DNA of 64,000 bases, from positions 42,640-106,639 of the forward strand of contig JADFZU010000001.1 in assembly GCA_015232365.1 (NCBI GenBank), read 5' to 3'. Numbering within the stretch: position 1 is the first letter of the stretch; each line of letters begins with the position of its first letter. This DNA comes from Magnetococcales bacterium (GTDB taxonomy: Bacteria > Pseudomonadota > Magnetococcia > Magnetococcales > JADFYX01). The notes below the pieces were generated by a model, which ran no database searches, had not been told where the DNA came from, and worked only from the letters and a program-made list of their open reading frames with translations. Below are positions 61,826 to 64,000 of the stretch, one piece after another. A program made the position numbers and the translations under genes.

Positions 61826-62782
61826 TTATGGGGACTCACCCTGTTTAACTGGTAGATTAAAAGCTGCCCATTGGTGCATGGAACCGTCAAAAAGTTTGGT
61901 CTTTTTATTGCCAAGCAGTTCGTGGAGGATAAACCAGCCAACACTTCCATAGTTGCCTGTATCGCAGTAGAGAATAGTTGGCTTGGTTAGATCCAGATCT
62001 GACATGTCGGCCATCTCAAGGATATCTTCAAGGTTTTGTAGGTGAAAAATGGAATTTAAGTTTGTGGTTAGCTGGCTAATTGGCAGGCTGTATGCCCCTG
62101 GAATATGGCCTCTACCTTGTGCTGGAACCACATTTTCATTTAGTTCGTCTCCCAGATAATATTTAAGTGCCCGGTTATCCAGCAGTTGAGTTGTGCTCTG
62201 TTGTTGGGCCAACTTTACATCATCTACACCAGCTAAAATTGTTTGATTGGGTTTTTCAACAAGGTAATGACTTGGTGGAGGGCTGTTTTTTTCGGTTGTA
62301 GGCAGTTTTTCCAACAGCCAATGTGCTGTACCGCCATCAAGAATAGCAACCGATGCATGGTTGAAAAATTTCAGGCTCCAGTAAAGGCGTAGCATATAGG
62401 TAAGCTCCAGGATGCTTTTGCCAGGGTTGGTGAGAATAATTGTATCACTATTTTTTACCCCGGATTTTGCCATCAACTTTGCAAATGAAGATGGGGCTAA
62501 TGTCATCCCCTTGAGTTTCTTTCCCTGTTGAACTGTGCTGCCAACTACCTGGCTGAACGGTACTAGGACTCCACCAGGAATAAAGTTTTTCTCAACTTGG
62601 CCAGGATTTAGTTTAGAGTTGGCTAACCTTCTTACGTCAAGCACACGGACTTGATCCAGATGTTTTGATAGCCAGTGAGGAGAGACAACTGGACCCGGTA
62701 TGGGAATTTCTGCAAAAGCTGGCCTGAAATGTATGGTCAGTATGGATAAAAGAACTGTTAAAAAAATTGCCAGCTTTTGCAT
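61826..62782 (-). CDS. Periplasmic double rhodanese (sulfurtransferase)
   Basis: 318 residues with signal peptide LAIFLTVLLSILTIHFRPAFA. Two rhodanese domains are seen: the first (about residues 45-160, RVLDVRRLANSKLN...) has no active-site Cys; the second contains the loop YCDTGNYGSVGWFIL with the catalytic Cys. It could move sulfane sulfur in the periplasm, consistent with the sulfur-globule-like genes elsewhere. The gene lies 96 bases upstream of the PstS-like gene, on the same strand. Confidence 0.88.
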   Translation of the reverse strand: MQKLAIFLTVLLSILTIHFRPAFAEIPIPGPVVSPHWLSKHLDQVRVLDVRRLANSKLNPGQVEKNFIPGGVLVPFSQVVGSTVQQGKKLKGMTLAPSSFAKLMAKSGVKNSDTIILTNPGKSILELTYMLRLYWSLKFFNHASVAILDGGTAHWLLEKLPTTEKNSPPPSHYLVEKPNQTILAGVDDVKLAQQQSTTQLLDNRALKYYLGDELNENVVPAQGRGHIPGAYSLPISQLTTNLNSIFHLQNLEDILEMADMSDLDLTKPTILYCDTGNYGSVGWFILHELLGNKKTKLFDGSMHQWAAFNLPVKQGESP

Positions 62783-62845
62783 TTTTTAGCCTGCATTAAA
62801 GTGGGGTTGTTAGTGCTAGCAACATAACGGTATAAAGTTTGTACA

Positions 62846-64000
62846 TCAATCAGAGCCTTTTTGTCTTTGCAGATTATCTCGTCCATCTAACCTGGCCCGT
62901 TTCCAGATCAGGAATGTTGATGGAATAACTACCAAGGTTAATATGGTTGCACTGATCATTCCTCCTACCATTGGAGCTGCTATACGACGCATAACCTCTG
63001 ACCCGGTTCCAGTATCATCAAACATGATCGGTAGCAGCCCGACAATGATAGCCGCAACAGTCATCATAATTGGCCGGACCCGTAACAGGGAGCCTGCAAC
63101 TACAGCCTCTTGCAGATCACTCAAAGTGAGGTTACGGTTTTCTTTCTCTGCTTTGAGCATATTTAGCTCTAACGATTGGTTAAGATAGACCAACATTACC
63201 ACACCAATCTCTACTGATACTCCAGCCAAAGCAATAAAACCGACACCAACAGCTACCGACATATTAAAATCTAGCAGGTACATCAACCAAACTCCACCCA
63301 CCAATGCCATAGGAAGCGTACCCATGATAATCAATACTTCGGTAACGCCACGAAAGTTTAGGTAGAGCAATATAACGATTATGGCTAAAGTGATGGGGAT
63401 CACCAGTTTAAGACGCTCCTCAGCACGCTGCATATATTCATACTGCCCAGACCAGGTGATGGAGTAACCTGGTGGTAGTGTTACCTCCCTGTTTACGGTA
63501 TTTTGTGCATCTATAACGTATGAACCAAGGTCACGGCCCTCAATATCAACATAGATCCAGCCGTTCAGCCGGGCATTTTCACTTTTTATCATTGGCGGGC
63601 CATCAGTAACTTTTACCGATGCTACGTCTTGCAGGGTTATATGTGACCCTTCCGGGGTGACTATGGAGAGATTCTTTAACTGCTCAACAGAGTCACGAAC
63701 ATCTCTGGGGTAGCGAATATTTATAGGGTAACGCTCCAAACCTTCAACTGTCTGTGCGACATTCATGCCGCCGATGGTTGTTCGTACTACATCATGGACA
63801 TCAGCAATATTCAAAGCATATCTAGCAGCAGCCAGGCGGTTGATGTCCACAGTTATATAACGGCCACCAGCCACCCGCTCCGCAAAAGCTGAGACGGTCC
63901 CCTCTACCTTTTGCAACGCCTTTTCAATCTCTTTACCTATACTCTGAATTACACTCAGGTCAGCCCCGGCAATTTTAATCCCAACCGGGGTTTTGATTCC
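62846..64000 (-). CDS. CusA/CzcA-type heavy-metal RND transporter, C-terminal part (partial)
   Basis: The frame stays open past the window edge, so the track start at 63916 is not real; upstream residues read IKTPVGIKIAGADLSVIQSIGKEIEK. Visible parts are AERVAGGRYITVDINR, GQYEYMQRAEERLKLVIP, LYLNFRGVTEVLIIMGTLPMALVGGVW and VAVGVGFIALAGVSVEIGVVML, followed by the end of the membrane domain (IAAPMVGGMISATILTLVVIPSTFLIW). This is the HME-RND family that exports Cu/Ag or Zn/Co/Cd. The metal cannot be chosen from this part. Confidence 0.93.
   Translation of the reverse strand, partial: GIKTPVGIKIAGADLSVIQSIGKEIEKALQKVEGTVSAFAERVAGGRYITVDINRLAAARYALNIADVHDVVRTTIGGMNVAQTVEGLERYPINIRYPRDVRDSVEQLKNLSIVTPEGSHITLQDVASVKVTDGPPMIKSENARLNGWIYVDIEGRDLGSYVIDAQNTVNREVTLPPGYSITWSGQYEYMQRAEERLKLVIPITLAIIVILLYLNFRGVTEVLIIMGTLPMALVGGVWLMYLLDFNMSVAVGVGFIALAGVSVEIGVVMLVYLNQSLELNMLKAEKENRNLTLSDLQEAVVAGSLLRVRPIMMTVAAIIVGLLPIMFDDTGTGSEVMRRIAAPMVGGMISATILTLVVIPSTFLIWKRARLDGRDNLQRQKGSD

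Noticed and set aside
62846-63916. Track start at 63916 as a complete 356-residue gene
   Set aside because: The frame is open to the window edge with conserved CusA sequence upstream, so the gene is a partial one.

Overview
The window reads as ordinary chromosome from a sulfur-storing proteobacterium. Codon use favours A/T, most genes are intact, and there is no phage, plasmid, IS transposase, CRISPR array, rRNA or tRNA that I can see. The gene set mixes lineage signals. A zapA - 6S RNA - 5-formyl-THF cyclo-ligase block, NhaD and a DUF3301 protein are gamma/beta-like. An argS-SPOR pair, a YdcH/DUF465 protein and ThyX are alpha-like. RNase Y is unusual in classical gamma- or alphaproteobacteria. 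I infer a deep-branching proteobacterium (Magnetococcia/Zetaproteobacteria-like), but only a marker-gene tree could settle this.

Left part (0-18 kb): the tail of an endonuclease III-like protein, mutL, a YpjD/CcsA-type membrane protein, ispD-ispF, argS-SPOR, gltB-gltD, zapB-like and zapA, 6S RNA, fau and rny. Then on the minus strand (16.7-24.4 kb): two unknown genes, DUF3301, cysC, the large NAD-glutamate dehydrogenase, a YdcH-like protein and rnhA. Glutamate synthase and catabolic glutamate dehydrogenase therefore both lie here.

The centre (24.5-35 kb) is the most accessory part. It holds a sugar epimerase, a PAS histidine kinase with an overlapping sigma-54 activator, a degenerate Hpt-like protein followed by a CheX-like protein, a winged-helix/TPR protein that looks like a STAND ATPase without its ATPase, an orphan ParA with a membrane coiled-coil protein, and three secreted low-complexity proteins, two of which resemble sulfur globule envelope proteins.

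Right part (35-64 kb): thyX is followed by nnr (NAD(P)HX repair), a NodIJ-type ABC exporter, an SCP2-like protein, and an RND pump with a histone-like tail linked to three secreted proteins and trmB. After these come a degenerate cNMP-domain protein, nhaD, an MFS pump, holA, a formyltransferase, a cyclic-nucleotide-gated MscS channel, a GspE-type ATPase with an unusual N-terminal fusion, GspF, a sensor kinase paired with a PstS-like binding protein, a periplasmic double rhodanese, and the C-terminal part of a CusA-type metal pump cut by the window edge.

The main non-coding find is a family of about 155-165 bp imperfect palindromes with terminal inverted repeats: three full copies and one probable fragment, all in intergenic gaps just downstream of plus-strand genes. 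The best candidates for something undescribed are this repeat family, the sulfur-globule-like operon beside the ParA/coiled-coil pair, the pseudo-Hpt/CheX pair, and the fused GspE.
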